Positions 9,096 to 18,209 of a DNA stretch of 33,747 nucleotides are shown one piece after another. The position numbers and the translations under genes are program-made. The stretch is from assembly GCA_024277575.1 (NCBI GenBank), contig JAJRUX010000090.1, positions 1 to 33,747 of the forward strand, written 5' to 3'. Numbering within the stretch: the first letter of the stretch is position 1; every line of letters starts with the position of its first letter. The stretch comes from Gammaproteobacteria bacterium. Lineage in GTDB: Bacteria; Pseudomonadota; Gammaproteobacteria; Thiohalospirales; Thiohalospiraceae. The notes beneath the pieces were generated by a model. It did not search any database. It had not been told where the DNA came from and worked only from the letters and a program-made list of their open reading frames with translations.

Positions 9096-11045
9096 ATGAA
9101 GATTCGCGCACAAATTGCGATGGTATTGAATCTGGACAAGTGCATCGGTTGCCATACCTGTTCAGTGACCTGCAAAAACCTGTGGACCAACCGCAAGGGG
9201 GTCGAATATGCCTAGTTCAACAACGTTGAAAGCAAACCTGGCGTTGGATTTCCCAAAGAGTGGGAAAACCAGGACAAATGGAAAGGTGGATGGGAGAAAA
9301 AAGGTGGGAAACTGGAACTGAAATCCGGTGGCCGCCTGAGCAAGCTGCTCAACATCTTCAACAATCCGGATATGCCGGAGATTGATGATTACTATGAGCC
9401 CTTTGATTACGATTATCAGAAGCTGCAGAACAAGCCGCTTTCCGAGGCTGCCCCTACCGCCCGTCCGGTATCCCAGATTACCGGCGAACATATGGAGAAA
9501 ATCCATTGGGGTCCCAACTGGGAAGATGACCTGGCCGGTGAGTTTGAAAAACGCGCCAAGGACAAGAACTTTGATGGCATCCAGAAGCAGATGTATTCGG
9601 AGTTTGAAAAAACCTTCCACATGTACCTGCCGCGCCTGTGCAATCACTGCCTTAACCCGGCCTGTGTTGCCTCCTGCCCTTCCGGCGCTATCTACAAGCG
9701 CGAAGAAGACGGGATAGTGCTGATCGATCAGGATCGGTGTCGTGGTTGGCGGATGTGCGTCAGCGCCTGCCCCTACAAAAAGATCTATTTCAACTGGGAG
9801 TCAGGAAAATCCGAAAAATGCATCCTCTGTTATCCACGTGTGGAATCCGGTATGCCAATGGCCTGTGCCGAATCCTGCGTGGGCCGGATTCGCTATGTCG
9901 GTGTAATGCTCTACGATGCAGATCGCATCCTTGGTGCAGCGGAAACCGGCAGGGAGAAAGATCTCTATAATTCACAAATGGAAATCTTCCTTGATCCCAA
10001 CGATCCGGAGGTTATCCGTCAGGCTCGTGAAGATGGTATTCCGGATGCATGGGTTACCTCTGCGCAAAACTCTCCGGTATGGAAAATGGCAATGGAGTGG
10101 AAGATCGCATTTCCGATTCATCCCGAGTTCCGCACCCTGCCGATGATGTGGTATGTCCCTCCCCTGTCACCGGTACAGAGTCAACTTGATCAGGGTAATC
10201 TGCCAACCGAGGCAGACGGAGTCATTCCCAAGGCGGAAGCGCTGCGCTTCCCTGCCCGCTACCTTGCCAATCTGCTGACGGCGGGCGAAGAGGCACCAAT
10301 CATCAATGCGTTGAACCGCATGATGGCGATGCGGAGCAATCAGCGCTCCAAAGCTGTAGACGGCAAACCAAACAGTGCGGTACTTGAGACGGTGGGCCTC
10401 ACTGAGGCGCAGTCGGACGAGATGTATCGTTACCTTGGAATTGCCAATTATGAAGATCGCTTTGTTATCCCAACGGCCCATGAAGAGATGAAGCAGGAAG
10501 ATCCTTACGCATTCCAGGGCCAGAATGGTTTTTCAATCGGCAATACCAGCTCCCAAGGTAATAGCAAGGAGTTTTCACTGTTCCCAACCAGGCGCACAAG
10601 CTCGGTAACTCCGATGCAGTATATGCCAAGGCCGAAAAAGACCTCGGCACCTGTGGCGGTAGCGTCAAGTGCTGCTACCGCTGTTGCGGGGAATACCGCA
10701 CTTGCCGAACCAGCACCAGTTGAAGTTGAGGAAACAGTTCCGGTCGCAGAGGTTGCCCCCAAACCGGCTACTGCTGTTAGTGGTGAAGGTGATGATCTTA
10801 AAAAAATTGAGGGAATTGGTCCCAAAATATCTGAAATACTGAATAATAACGGTATTTCCACTTTTGCTGAGCTGGCTGCAATGGCGCCTGATGCGATTAA
10901 GGATATTCTTGTTGAAGCAGGACCCCAGTATAACCGCGCGGATCCCAGCACCTGGCCCGATCAGGCTGCCCTTGCCGCCAAGGGAGACTGGGATGCCTTG
11001 CAGAAATGGCAGGATGAACTCGACGGTGGTCGGCCAAAAGGCTAA
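9096..11045 (+). pseudogene. narH: Nitrate reductase beta subunit NarH with C-terminal HhH-like domain, interrupted by one in-frame TAG
   Basis: This is the electron-transfer subunit carrying the iron-sulfur clusters between NarI and NarG. The start at ATG 9096 follows GAGGAGAACAACAGC; the Shine-Dalgarno begins at the narG stop. Codons 1-39 match NarH, including CIGCHTCSVTC at 16-26. TAG at 9213-9215 (codon 40) stands exactly where E. coli has Trp40 (EYAWFNNVE), so TGG to TAG is the simplest change. The frame then continues with FNNVESKPGVGFP and the remaining cysteine motifs LCNHCLNPACVASCP, CRGWRMCVSACP and CILCYPRVESG. The next good ATG, at 9372, has no Shine-Dalgarno and would lose the first cysteine motif. 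The total is 649 codons against about 512 in E. coli. The excess is an Ala/Pro/Val-rich linker (about codons 510-565) and a terminal domain from codon 566 (DDLKKIEGIGPKISEILNNN, ending WPDQAALAAKGDWDALQKWQ) that resembles helix-hairpin-helix modules. Confidence 0.9.
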
Positions 11046-11091
11046 CTGGAATCGACAGAGATACCCCTGATTGAATAGAGAGAGACTATTT

Positions 11092-11622
11092 ATGGAGACA
11101 CAATCCATGCAATTGTACCGACTGATTGCGCGTCTGCTTGACTACCCTCAAGCGGAACTGCTGGAGCATCTGCCGGTGTTTGAAGAGCTGCTGGACAGTA
11201 ATTTGGACATTACGGAGCACGAGCGCAAAACTATTAAGGATATTCTCGCTTGGATGCGCATGCACAATATCACCGGGCTGCAGGAGACCTACGTGCAGAC
11301 TTTTGATATGACTCCGGAACACGACCTTCACTTGACTCATCATCTGTTTGGGGATGATCGGGGACGTGGACCGGCCTTGGTGGATCTTGGTGAACACTAC
11401 AAGGCGGCCGGGCTGGAGGTTGAAGAAGGGGAGCTGCCTGACTACCTGCCGCTTATTCTTGAGTATATATCTACTCTGGATGATATGCAGGCCCGGGTTT
11501 TCCTGGGAGATGCGCTGAAGGTGTTGACTGTCCTGGCAGAAAATCTGGAAAAAGCCGGCAGCCCGTACAGCCGACTGATTCGAATCATCGAAAGCCGGGG
11601 CCACCTGGCCCAGGCAGCCTGA
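11092..11622 (+). CDS. narJ: NarJ, nitrate reductase assembly chaperone
   Basis: This TorD/NarJ-family cytoplasmic chaperone inserts the molybdenum cofactor into NarG and checks assembly before membrane docking by NarI. It has 176 residues from ATG 11092, which I preferred over the in-frame TTG 21 nt upstream because the GAGAGAGA run at about 11078-11085 then fits as ribosome site. Family features are all-helical content and the central motif YVQTFDMTPEHDLHLTHHLFGDDRGRG, the NarJ substrate-binding signature. It lies 46 nt after narH and 11 nt before narI, in the standard GHJI order. The frame is intact. Confidence 0.93.
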   Translation: METQSMQLYRLIARLLDYPQAELLEHLPVFEELLDSNLDITEHERKTIKDILAWMRMHNITGLQETYVQTFDMTPEHDLHLTHHLFGDDRGRGPALVDLGEHYKAAGLEVEEGELPDYLPLILEYISTLDDMQARVFLGDALKVLTVLAENLEKAGSPYSRLIRIIESRGHLAQAA

Positions 11623-11633
11623 GGAGAAAGCTC

Positions 11634-12323
11634 ATGAATGACTTTATATTTGGTGTCTATCCCTATATTGCGGGTACCATTTTTTTACTAGGTAGCTGGA
11701 TCAGGTTCGACCGTGAACAATACACATGGAAAGCTGACTCCAGCCAGTTCCTTAATAATGACAAAATGCGCCTGGCGAGCAATCTGTTCCATATAGGAAT
11801 TATCGCCGTATTTTTTGGCCATTTTTTTGGTATGCTTACGCCACACAGTGTATTTCTGGCCTTTGGAATATCTGATCTTGCCCATCAGAAAATCGCCATT
11901 GTTGCCGGAATAATATTCGGTGGCATGTGTCTGATTGGTGCAACCATGCTGATTATGCGGCGCATGAAGGAACCACGTATCGTGGCAACAAGCCGCAAGC
12001 GGGATTTGCTGGTTATCGGCTGGCTGTTAGCGACCGTTATTGTGGGGCTTCTTACCACGCTGGTTTCCATGAATCATGTATCGCATGGCGATGCGTCAAC
12101 GATGATTGCCTTGACCAGTTATGTGCAGAGTGTGGCCACCTTGCAGGCAGATCCAAGTTTACTGGTAGATGTGAATCCAATCTATAAGTTTCATATGCTG
12201 CTGGGGATGACAGTATTTCTAATATTCCCCTTCACGCGTCTTGTTCATATCTGGAGTGTTCCGCTGACCTACCTTAGCCGGGCCTACCAGATTGTTCGCA
12301 CCAAATATGTAACAGCTCGTTAA
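11634..12323 (+). CDS. narI: NarI, nitrate reductase gamma subunit (diheme cytochrome b)
   Basis: This integral membrane subunit oxidises quinol on the periplasmic side and passes electrons through two b hemes to NarH. It has 229 residues, the family size, with five hydrophobic helices. Candidate heme ligands are His53 and His63 (LFHIGIIAVFFGHFFGM) and His187 and His205 (KFHMLLG...RLVHIWSVP); the latter two match E. coli numbering. The start at ATG 11634 follows TGAGGAGAAAGCTC, and the narJ stop overlaps this ribosome site, indicating coupling. It is the last gene of the operon, with a strong terminator 13 nt after the stop. The frame is intact. Confidence 0.95.
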   Translation: MNDFIFGVYPYIAGTIFLLGSWIRFDREQYTWKADSSQFLNNDKMRLASNLFHIGIIAVFFGHFFGMLTPHSVFLAFGISDLAHQKIAIVAGIIFGGMCLIGATMLIMRRMKEPRIVATSRKRDLLVIGWLLATVIVGLLTTLVSMNHVSHGDASTMIALTSYVQSVATLQADPSLLVDVNPIYKFHMLLGMTVFLIFPFTRLVHIWSVPLTYLSRAYQIVRTKYVTAR

Positions 12324-12336
12324 AGCCATCTGAGCA

Positions 12337-12370
12337 ATCGTGGATCCCCAACGGGATCCACGATATCTTT
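12337..12370 (+). terminator. Intrinsic terminator of the nar operon
   Basis: A perfect 12-bp stem (ATCGTGGATCCC at 12337-12348 paired with GGGATCCACGAT at 12353-12364), a 4-nt loop, then ATCTTTCTT. It lies 13 nt after narI and closes the operon. Confidence 0.8.
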
Positions 12371-12373
12371 CTT

Positions 12374-12477
12374 ACCTGAATCCGTGGGTTCATGACGGCG
12401 CATAGCACAAACTCTTGATTCCACTGTGGAATCAATATCTTGCGCTCTGCATCCGCCCTGAACCCACGGATTCAGGT
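12374..12477. repeat. Nested palindromic element (about 104 bp)
   Basis: A perfect 19-nt arm, ACCTGAATCCGTGGGTTCA (12374-12392), pairs with its inverted copy at 12459-12477. At the centre, 12415-12424 pairs perfectly with 12426-12435 around a single base, and the two symmetry axes almost coincide. Between them the flanks show partial complementarity. It starts only 10 nt after the nar terminator stem. It resembles a small palindromic interspersed or MITE-like element. No transposase or clear target duplication is visible, and only one copy is in the window. Confidence 0.65.
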
Positions 12478-12598
12478 TTCTTATTCTGTTGTTCACCAGA
12501 GCGATTCACACAAGGAAATATCAGTTCCGGTGCTGGCAAGCGGCAAAGGTCAAATAGATCGATTATTTTTTTTGTGTGGGGCCGGGCTAATGGTTCCG

Positions 12599-13789
12599 TT
12601 ATAGCGCTGATGCCTTTCCGGCTTTAGTATGCGAGCGTGAAGCCAATATTCCACTTTTTTCATTTGCCACCGGTAGCTGACTGTGTGTGCTACCTGCTTC
12701 TCGGTAATCACCATCACTATCTGCTGTGGTGATATACCAAGCTGATTGATCTGACATCAGTTCGCGGGTTAGCCCGGAGTTACTGTTTATGTTGGCCATA
12801 ATTCGTGTAAATGAGGGACGTTTACAGAAACCAAGAGGGTACAGGCGTTTACCCGCTTCGGGGAAGGCAGCTCTACAATAGACAGCAGCTATACCGCTAC
12901 GGCGCAGTATTTTCAAACAAACGGCCATGAGTGGAGCAATCAGGGAAGGTGGACAGAGAAAGTCTACAATGGTCGTAATTGCTACCCCGTCACGCACTGA
13001 ATTTCTTGCTACAATATAGCCGCAAATATCACCACCTTTATATAGATAAAAGCGCTGATAGTGTTGAGACTCTGCTATAGTGTCAAACCTCCATCGTAAA
13101 CTTTCAAAATCGCGTTTTGCTATAACCGGATAGAATTTGCTTGAAACCGCCCATACTTGATCTGCACGCTGATCAAATTGCTCTATTCGTTCCAGTTTGA
13201 CTCCTGAAAAACGGGCCACCAGATCACTACCCACATCCATTGCAGAAAGGAACGCATTGCAAAGCGTTGCAGCTGTCCAATGTACCAGGTTGTCTGGAGA
13301 ACGGTTAAATAACGGCAACATCCGTATGGCATCAAGTGGTCGTATAAAAACCGGCATCTTCCCCAGATTGATCCAGCCAGCGCGCAGGTAGGAGTGATAC
13401 GCATCGTCTGTTATACCAATCCCGACGGTGATATCACTATCCTGCCGGTGCGCTTCACTCAGGATATTGCCAATGCCACGCATACGAAATTCAGGCCTAA
13501 CCATAAGATCAACCGCCCAGGAGGCTGTATAGGGTTTTCCCTCCACCAGCAGTGAGAATGGAATGCCTGCCTGCTGTCCGTGGACAGTGCCGTCTTCTTT
13601 GCGATAGATCCAGAACTGTGGTCCGCCCGCCCGTTTATGGGGGTTTTTTTCATGGATCCACTGATAATGAAGTTCATCAAAAAGGGGTAAATCCGGATCC
13701 TGAATGTCTCTCTGGAATGCTACCAGTGCTGATTGAGCTTCGGGTGTTAGCCGCGTGATATTGCGTTTAATCCTGTCCAGATATTTCAT
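12599..13789 (-). CDS. GNAT-type acyltransferase-like protein, copy A
   Basis: This 396-residue protein has a GNAT-like acetyl-CoA motif in VRPEFRMRGIGNIL (the R-x-x-R-G-I-G turn at about residues 102-107). A second conserved half contains FDQRADQVWAVSSKFYP and DFESLRWRFD. It is clearly paralogous to the gene at 19265; the two align from M-x-Y-x-DRI to near the C-terminus. That alignment supports the start at 13789 over the ATG nine bases upstream. Copy A has an extra polar tail of about 40 residues (ending HTKAGKASAL). The substrate is unknown. Its location beside an AsnB-ACP-NadE-like cluster suggests acylation or modification of a cluster product, which is inference. There is no obvious terminator. 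Confidence 0.75.
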   Translation of the reverse strand: MKYLDRIKRNITRLTPEAQSALVAFQRDIQDPDLPLFDELHYQWIHEKNPHKRAGGPQFWIYRKEDGTVHGQQAGIPFSLLVEGKPYTASWAVDLMVRPEFRMRGIGNILSEAHRQDSDITVGIGITDDAYHSYLRAGWINLGKMPVFIRPLDAIRMLPLFNRSPDNLVHWTAATLCNAFLSAMDVGSDLVARFSGVKLERIEQFDQRADQVWAVSSKFYPVIAKRDFESLRWRFDTIAESQHYQRFYLYKGGDICGYIVARNSVRDGVAITTIVDFLCPPSLIAPLMAVCLKILRRSGIAAVYCRAAFPEAGKRLYPLGFCKRPSFTRIMANINSNSGLTRELMSDQSAWYITTADSDGDYREAGSTHSQLPVANEKSGILASRSHTKAGKASAL

Positions 13790-14109
13790 TTCCTGCATCC
13801 TGGCATTTTTCTGCCATTATTTGATGATGCAGCACTCCCAGCTGCCTTACAGAGAAAGCTGAAATCCGTTTCTGCTTGTTGCGGGGAATGGGCGCTTGAT
13901 AGCGAGAACGGCCGCGTTCACTGGCAAAGCAACGTCTCTTGCGAACAGTTATCAAGAATAAGCAGTCTGCTGAAAAACCAAACCAGCTCCCCCCCACCTA
14001 TTTTGGCTAAGTTTAACTGGATTTATAGCCTTGTCAACACAATAACCATCCGCTTTTCGTAAGACTGGAGGTGGCGAAAACTCGGCTCTTTACTGCAGTT
14101 GCTCCGATG
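13790..14109. other. Intergenic, no gene seen
   Basis: These 320 bp lie between the two minus-strand genes, downstream of the lipoprotein gene and upstream of GNAT copy A. Short open frames here lack ribosome sites and family sequence. It presumably carries the promoter of copy A, but I found no convincing -35/-10 pair. Confidence 0.4.
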
Positions 14110-15546
14110 TTACGATGAAGCATCAGAATCGATATCTATCTCCCCCAGCACGTTATATCCGTGCTCCGCACTCCAAATCTCTTCATTGGCAAAGCGGATG
14201 GAAAACCCGGGTTTGTCCCGTAGATGTTCTGATTCATCAGGTAACCAAAGAGCGAGCTTATATCTCCCGTTTGGTATTTCCGCTGGAAGTTGTACTGTTG
14301 CATTGAGCGATATCTCTTCTCCGGGACTCCACCAGCGGGGATCTACCTCCTCCAGCAGGAGATCAAAACGTTCTGTCCCGTTATCAAATACCACATAAAC
14401 CGGCCGCGGATTATACAGATTTGCCCAACCATCGTTACGCAAGGCAAGTTGCAGACTAACGGTGTTGCCTGGTTTAACTTCAGCTGAAATACGGGCGCTG
14501 TGTAACAGGAACCGGTAACCCAGCTTCCGTTGCATCACCTCATAATCACCCGTTGTCCGCCAATAGCTGATCATATCGGGATGATAGTAAACATTGATGT
14601 AGGTCCACCGCAGATATTCCATCTCTTGCAGGGCCTCGTTTTCACGCCCCATTATGCAGGACTCGCCTCCTACAGGAGTATAGAGTGCCTCTCGACGAAT
14701 ATACGCTTTCATCTTGTTGATATCATCCTGCGAGGCGTCGCTGTTCGGCAGATAACCTTCATCCTCGGTTGCTATTGCCAGAAAGCAGTCATTATGATGT
14801 CCAATTCGGGCGGCGTATTCCCCACTGTAGGCCAACTGTCTGTCCACCTCTCTGTCATAGAGTTGTTTCTTCCTGAATGGATATCGAATCTGGACCATTC
14901 GTGATTCAGGCAGCGCATCGAGTAGTGCTTCGATGATCTCCTTGCTGTCCTGTGGGTCATCCATCAATCTATTTGTGGAGTGATGCCATTCACCCCATGA
15001 GCCGATAAAACCTGCCGGAATATAAGCAATAACATCTGAATACTTATTAAATATTGGTTTTAACTGGCTAATATGCTTGAGTATTGTGTTCTTGTTTGCA
15101 TCGGGGCAATCGAAACAGCCGTTGTACGCAAAACGCAGGAGAACTTTAATTCCCGGGCTATTGCGAAGTGAGGCTAACCCCTCTTCCAGATTGTTCAGCA
15201 GTGATGCCGGAAGCTCTGATTGTCTATAATCATCGAGACGAACGGTAGCGGCTACCAGTGTTCGGCCATGTCTGACATCACTTTCATAATCCCCTTTTTC
15301 AAAACGATCCTGAAGAAGCCTGGAGCCGCCATAAAAGCCCCGCTCCGGATTGGGGAAAATTTCATTACTGGCAACGTATGTATAGCGCTCAATAAGGGCA
15401 CCGGATGTCAATGGGGAATTATCGCTGCCCTCCGAAATCTGTTGTGGATCGGACGAACCACTCTCACATCCGGAAAGAAAAAATCCCATGGCCAACAGAG
15501 AAATAATGATTAAGGTTTTCCAACTTCCCCGCCCTGCTTTATTCAT
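14110..15546 (-). CDS. DUF4874/DUF4832-type lipoprotein, putative glycoside-hydrolase fold
   Basis: A predicted lipoprotein of 478 residues. The signal ends in the lipobox FFLSGC with Cys27 as the acylated residue. The mature part begins with a polar Ser/Asp/Glu-rich linker, then NPERGFYGGSRL, the opening of DUF4874. The central segment has FAYNGCFDCPDAN and YIPAGFIGSWGEWHHSTN, resembling the active-site strand ends of TIM-barrel glycosidase-like proteins. DUF4832-like sequence follows, with LGYRFLLHSARISAEVKPG and a beta-rich end. I took the ATG at 15546 because GGAGAG lies 7 nt before it; another ATG 15 nt upstream has no such site. It is divergent from asnB. Members are often next to polysaccharide genes, so a surface-glycan role is plausible but unproven. 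Confidence 0.75.
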   Translation of the reverse strand: MNKAGRGSWKTLIIISLLAMGFFLSGCESGSSDPQQISEGSDNSPLTSGALIERYTYVASNEIFPNPERGFYGGSRLLQDRFEKGDYESDVRHGRTLVAATVRLDDYRQSELPASLLNNLEEGLASLRNSPGIKVLLRFAYNGCFDCPDANKNTILKHISQLKPIFNKYSDVIAYIPAGFIGSWGEWHHSTNRLMDDPQDSKEIIEALLDALPESRMVQIRYPFRKKQLYDREVDRQLAYSGEYAARIGHHNDCFLAIATEDEGYLPNSDASQDDINKMKAYIRREALYTPVGGESCIMGRENEALQEMEYLRWTYINVYYHPDMISYWRTTGDYEVMQRKLGYRFLLHSARISAEVKPGNTVSLQLALRNDGWANLYNPRPVYVVFDNGTERFDLLLEEVDPRWWSPGEEISLNATVQLPAEIPNGRYKLALWLPDESEHLRDKPGFSIRFANEEIWSAEHGYNVLGEIDIDSDASS

Positions 15547-15863
15547 TACTACTCTCCACATATTAAAGATTCTTGAACATGAAAAGCACGATACTACAAG
15601 TCGTGGCTATTTAAACCGGGGTTCATCACATTTTTTTAAAAGAAAAAATGCCAAAACCCATGCCGCCAATATTTTGGCGAAAATTCAGCAAGTTCGTCTT
15701 AAGGTTAGACTCATGAATCCGGCCAATCCTGTTTGCGAATCACCCACAGTTCATATAGCATAGCCAGCATAAGATTGCGCCCCAAAACAAAAACAATAAG
15801 CTACCCCCCGCTGATAAATTTGGTTGCAAGCCTGTTTCTGGCCTGTATGAATAATAGTGAGCT
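15547..15863. other. Divergent intergenic region between lipoprotein and asnB
   Basis: 317 bp with no convincing gene. It must hold both promoters. A possible plus-strand pair, TTGCAA then TATGAA with a 16-bp spacer, ends about 20 bp before the asnB start, which is unusually close. A small GCCAATATTTTGGC hairpin lies near 15664. I see no repeat or RNA gene. Confidence 0.4.
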
Positions 15864-17813
15864 ATGTGCGGAATAACCGGAATACTTAACCTGCGAGACC
15901 TGCCCTTCCCCTCACGGGAAGAGTTGCAACCGATGATTACCCGGCTGGCCCACCGCGGTCCCGATGGCTTTGGTTTTTACGTGGATAACCGGGTTGGTCT
16001 GGCCCATTCACGACTCAGCATTATCGATCTGCAGGGTGGCGATCAACCTATACATAATGAGGATAACACTATTCAGGTTGTCTTCAACGGGGAAATATTC
16101 AACTATATCGAACTCCGCAAGATGCTAGGACACCAAGGGCATCGCTTCTACACCCGTTCAGACACGGAGGTGATTGTGCATCTCTACGAGCAGTACGGAG
16201 ATGAATTTGTCACTCACCTTAACGGCCAGTTTGCCATCGCCCTGTGGGACAAAAAGCTTCAACGCCTGATTCTGGCTCGTGATCGCACCGGGATTCGCCC
16301 CCTGTTTTACTCTGTTACTGATGGCCGGTTGTTTTTTGCCTCTGAAGTGAAGGCGTTATTCGCACATCCTGCTGTCAAACGGCGTTTGGATCTCAAAGCC
16401 ATGGGGGAGATATTTACTTATTGGGCACCATTGCCGTCCCATAGCATATTTGAAGGGATCTCAACCCTCCCACCAGGCCATATAATGATAGTGGAAAAAG
16501 GGAAACTCGATATCAGGCAGTATTGGGATTGGGAGTTCCCTACCGATATTCCTGATCAGCGCTCTGCAGACGATCTGGCGGCTGAACTCAAAGAGTTGTT
16601 AATCGATTCAGTCCGGTTGAGATTGCGCTCTGATGTTCCGGTCGGGGCCTACCTTAGCGGGGGGCTGGACTCATCGGTTACCACGTCATTAATCAAACAC
16701 TATACCGATGTGCCGCTACGCACCTTTTCTGTCTCGTTTGAAGATGATGAATTTGATGAAAGCGATTACCAGAAGCAGCTGGTTGACTATCTCCATACTG
16801 ATCACAGCCATGTGCTGTGCAAAAAAAGTGATATCCGTGATCTGTTCCCCAAGGTAATCTGGCATACTGAATCGCCCATTTTACGTACTGCTCCAACACC
16901 CTTGATGATCCTTTCAGCAAAGGTGCGTTCCGAGGGATACAAGGTGGTACTGACAGGTGAAGGGGCTGATGAGGTTCTGGGTGGTTATGATATTTTCAAG
17001 GAGGCAAAGATCAGACGCTTCTGGGGGCGTTTCCCTGACTCAAAGATGCGCCCGATGATTCTGGACAGACTTTATCCCTATCTAAAAAACTCCCCCATGG
17101 CCAGCCGCGCTTATGCCCAGCATTTTTTCAAGCAAGGTATGGAACAGTTTGACAAACCCTATTTCGGACATACTCCCCGATGGATGACTACCCGTCGCAG
17201 CTGGCAGTTCTTCAGCCCTGACGTAAAGGCAGAACTGCAGGAGCATCACTCTTATGAAGCACTGGAAAAGATACTGCCGGCTGAGATTAATCAATGGAAG
17301 CCGCTTAACCGGGATCAGTATATTGAGGCACATACCCTGATGTCCGGTTATCTGCTTAGCTCGCAAGGGGATCGGGTTGCGATGGCCAGTTCCATTGAGG
17401 GGCGTTTCCCATTCCTCGATCATCGGGTGATCGAGTTTGCCAACCAGTTGCCGCTGCGCTATAAAATTATGGGACTTAACGAAAAATATCTGCTTAAAAA
17501 AGCAATGAAAGGGATTATTCCCGAGAATATCCGCAATCGCACCAAACAACCCTACCGGGCTCCTGATAGCCAGTCTTTCTTTATAAAAGGTAAACCGGTG
17601 GAGTATGTAGAACAGCTTCTGAGCAAGCAAAGAATAAACCAGACAGGCTATTTTGATGCGCAGGCCGTTACCCGACTGGTAAATAAATGTTGTAAAGGAC
17701 GAGCCATCGGGTTTGCCGACAACATGGCGTTTGTTGGAATCCTCTCTACCATGTTACTTGATGACATGTATATCCGGTCGTCATCAACCATGAGTGACAG
17801 TATGTCTTGTTAA
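15864..17813 (+). CDS. asnB: Asparagine synthase (glutamine-hydrolysing) family amidotransferase
   Basis: This two-domain enzyme of 649 residues hydrolyses glutamine and transfers ammonia to an adenylated carboxylate. The N-terminal glutaminase domain begins at Cys2 (MCGITGIL), the catalytic nucleophile, with AHRGPDG and VVFNGEIFNY following. The C-terminal synthetase domain has the PP-loop SGGLDSS at about residues 265-271, the later FSVSFEDDEFDES and the conserved LTGEGADEVLGGYD. Length is slightly above classical AsnB. It resembles the AsnB-like amidotransferases found in exopolysaccharide and exosortase-associated clusters more than the housekeeping enzyme, but the closest subgroup cannot be assigned by eye. 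An ACP and a NadE-like enzyme follow, so its substrate may be a carrier-bound or glycan carboxylate rather than free aspartate. Confidence 0.9.
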   Translation: MCGITGILNLRDLPFPSREELQPMITRLAHRGPDGFGFYVDNRVGLAHSRLSIIDLQGGDQPIHNEDNTIQVVFNGEIFNYIELRKMLGHQGHRFYTRSDTEVIVHLYEQYGDEFVTHLNGQFAIALWDKKLQRLILARDRTGIRPLFYSVTDGRLFFASEVKALFAHPAVKRRLDLKAMGEIFTYWAPLPSHSIFEGISTLPPGHIMIVEKGKLDIRQYWDWEFPTDIPDQRSADDLAAELKELLIDSVRLRLRSDVPVGAYLSGGLDSSVTTSLIKHYTDVPLRTFSVSFEDDEFDESDYQKQLVDYLHTDHSHVLCKKSDIRDLFPKVIWHTESPILRTAPTPLMILSAKVRSEGYKVVLTGEGADEVLGGYDIFKEAKIRRFWGRFPDSKMRPMILDRLYPYLKNSPMASRAYAQHFFKQGMEQFDKPYFGHTPRWMTTRRSWQFFSPDVKAELQEHHSYEALEKILPAEINQWKPLNRDQYIEAHTLMSGYLLSSQGDRVAMASSIEGRFPFLDHRVIEFANQLPLRYKIMGLNEKYLLKKAMKGIIPENIRNRTKQPYRAPDSQSFFIKGKPVEYVEQLLSKQRINQTGYFDAQAVTRLVNKCCKGRAIGFADNMAFVGILSTMLLDDMYIRSSSTMSDSMSC

Positions 17814-17939
17814 GGCTTCACATCGGATCTTTATTGCAATATCATTAGCAAATTATCATATCCCCGCCTTGCCCAAGTGATAAAAAGAGGGGGAGCGCGT
17901 TTTTTATTTTTCATTAACCAAATACGGAGAGAGGCGACA

Positions 17940-18188
17940 ATGGCAGAGGCCAAAACAGCCGTTAAAGCGTATATTTCAGAAAACTTTCTGATGGGTCAAA
18001 ACGATATAAACCTGGAGGATGAAACCTCTTTTCTGGAGCTAGGCCTTCTGGACTCCACTGGAGTTATTGAACTGGTCTCTTTCCTTGAAGAAGAGTTCAA
18101 AATTCAGGTAGAAGATGATGAAATTACGCCGGAAAATCTTGACTCGCTGAACAAGATTTCCAGTTATGTAGAGAGAAAATCAGCATAG
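17940..18188 (+). CDS. Acyl carrier protein
   Basis: This stand-alone carrier of 82 residues is acidic. The phosphopantetheine site is Ser39 in LELGLLDSTGVIELVSFLEEEF; the usual D-S-L is D-S-T here, as in many specialised carriers. The four-helix pattern and the EVEDDEITPEN-like loop (residues 59-70) are normal. The start at ATG 17940 follows GGAGAGAGGCGACA; a GTG 63 nt upstream in frame adds a basic hydrophobic stretch not typical of the family. It sits between asnB and the NadE-like gene, so it likely carries an intermediate for that pathway and not for general fatty acid synthesis. No cognate ligase or phosphopantetheinyl transferase lies in the window. Confidence 0.85.
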   Translation: MAEAKTAVKAYISENFLMGQNDINLEDETSFLELGLLDSTGVIELVSFLEEEFKIQVEDDEITPENLDSLNKISSYVERKSA

Positions 18189-18209
18189 TTTAGGAATTGG
18201 GGGGAACTC

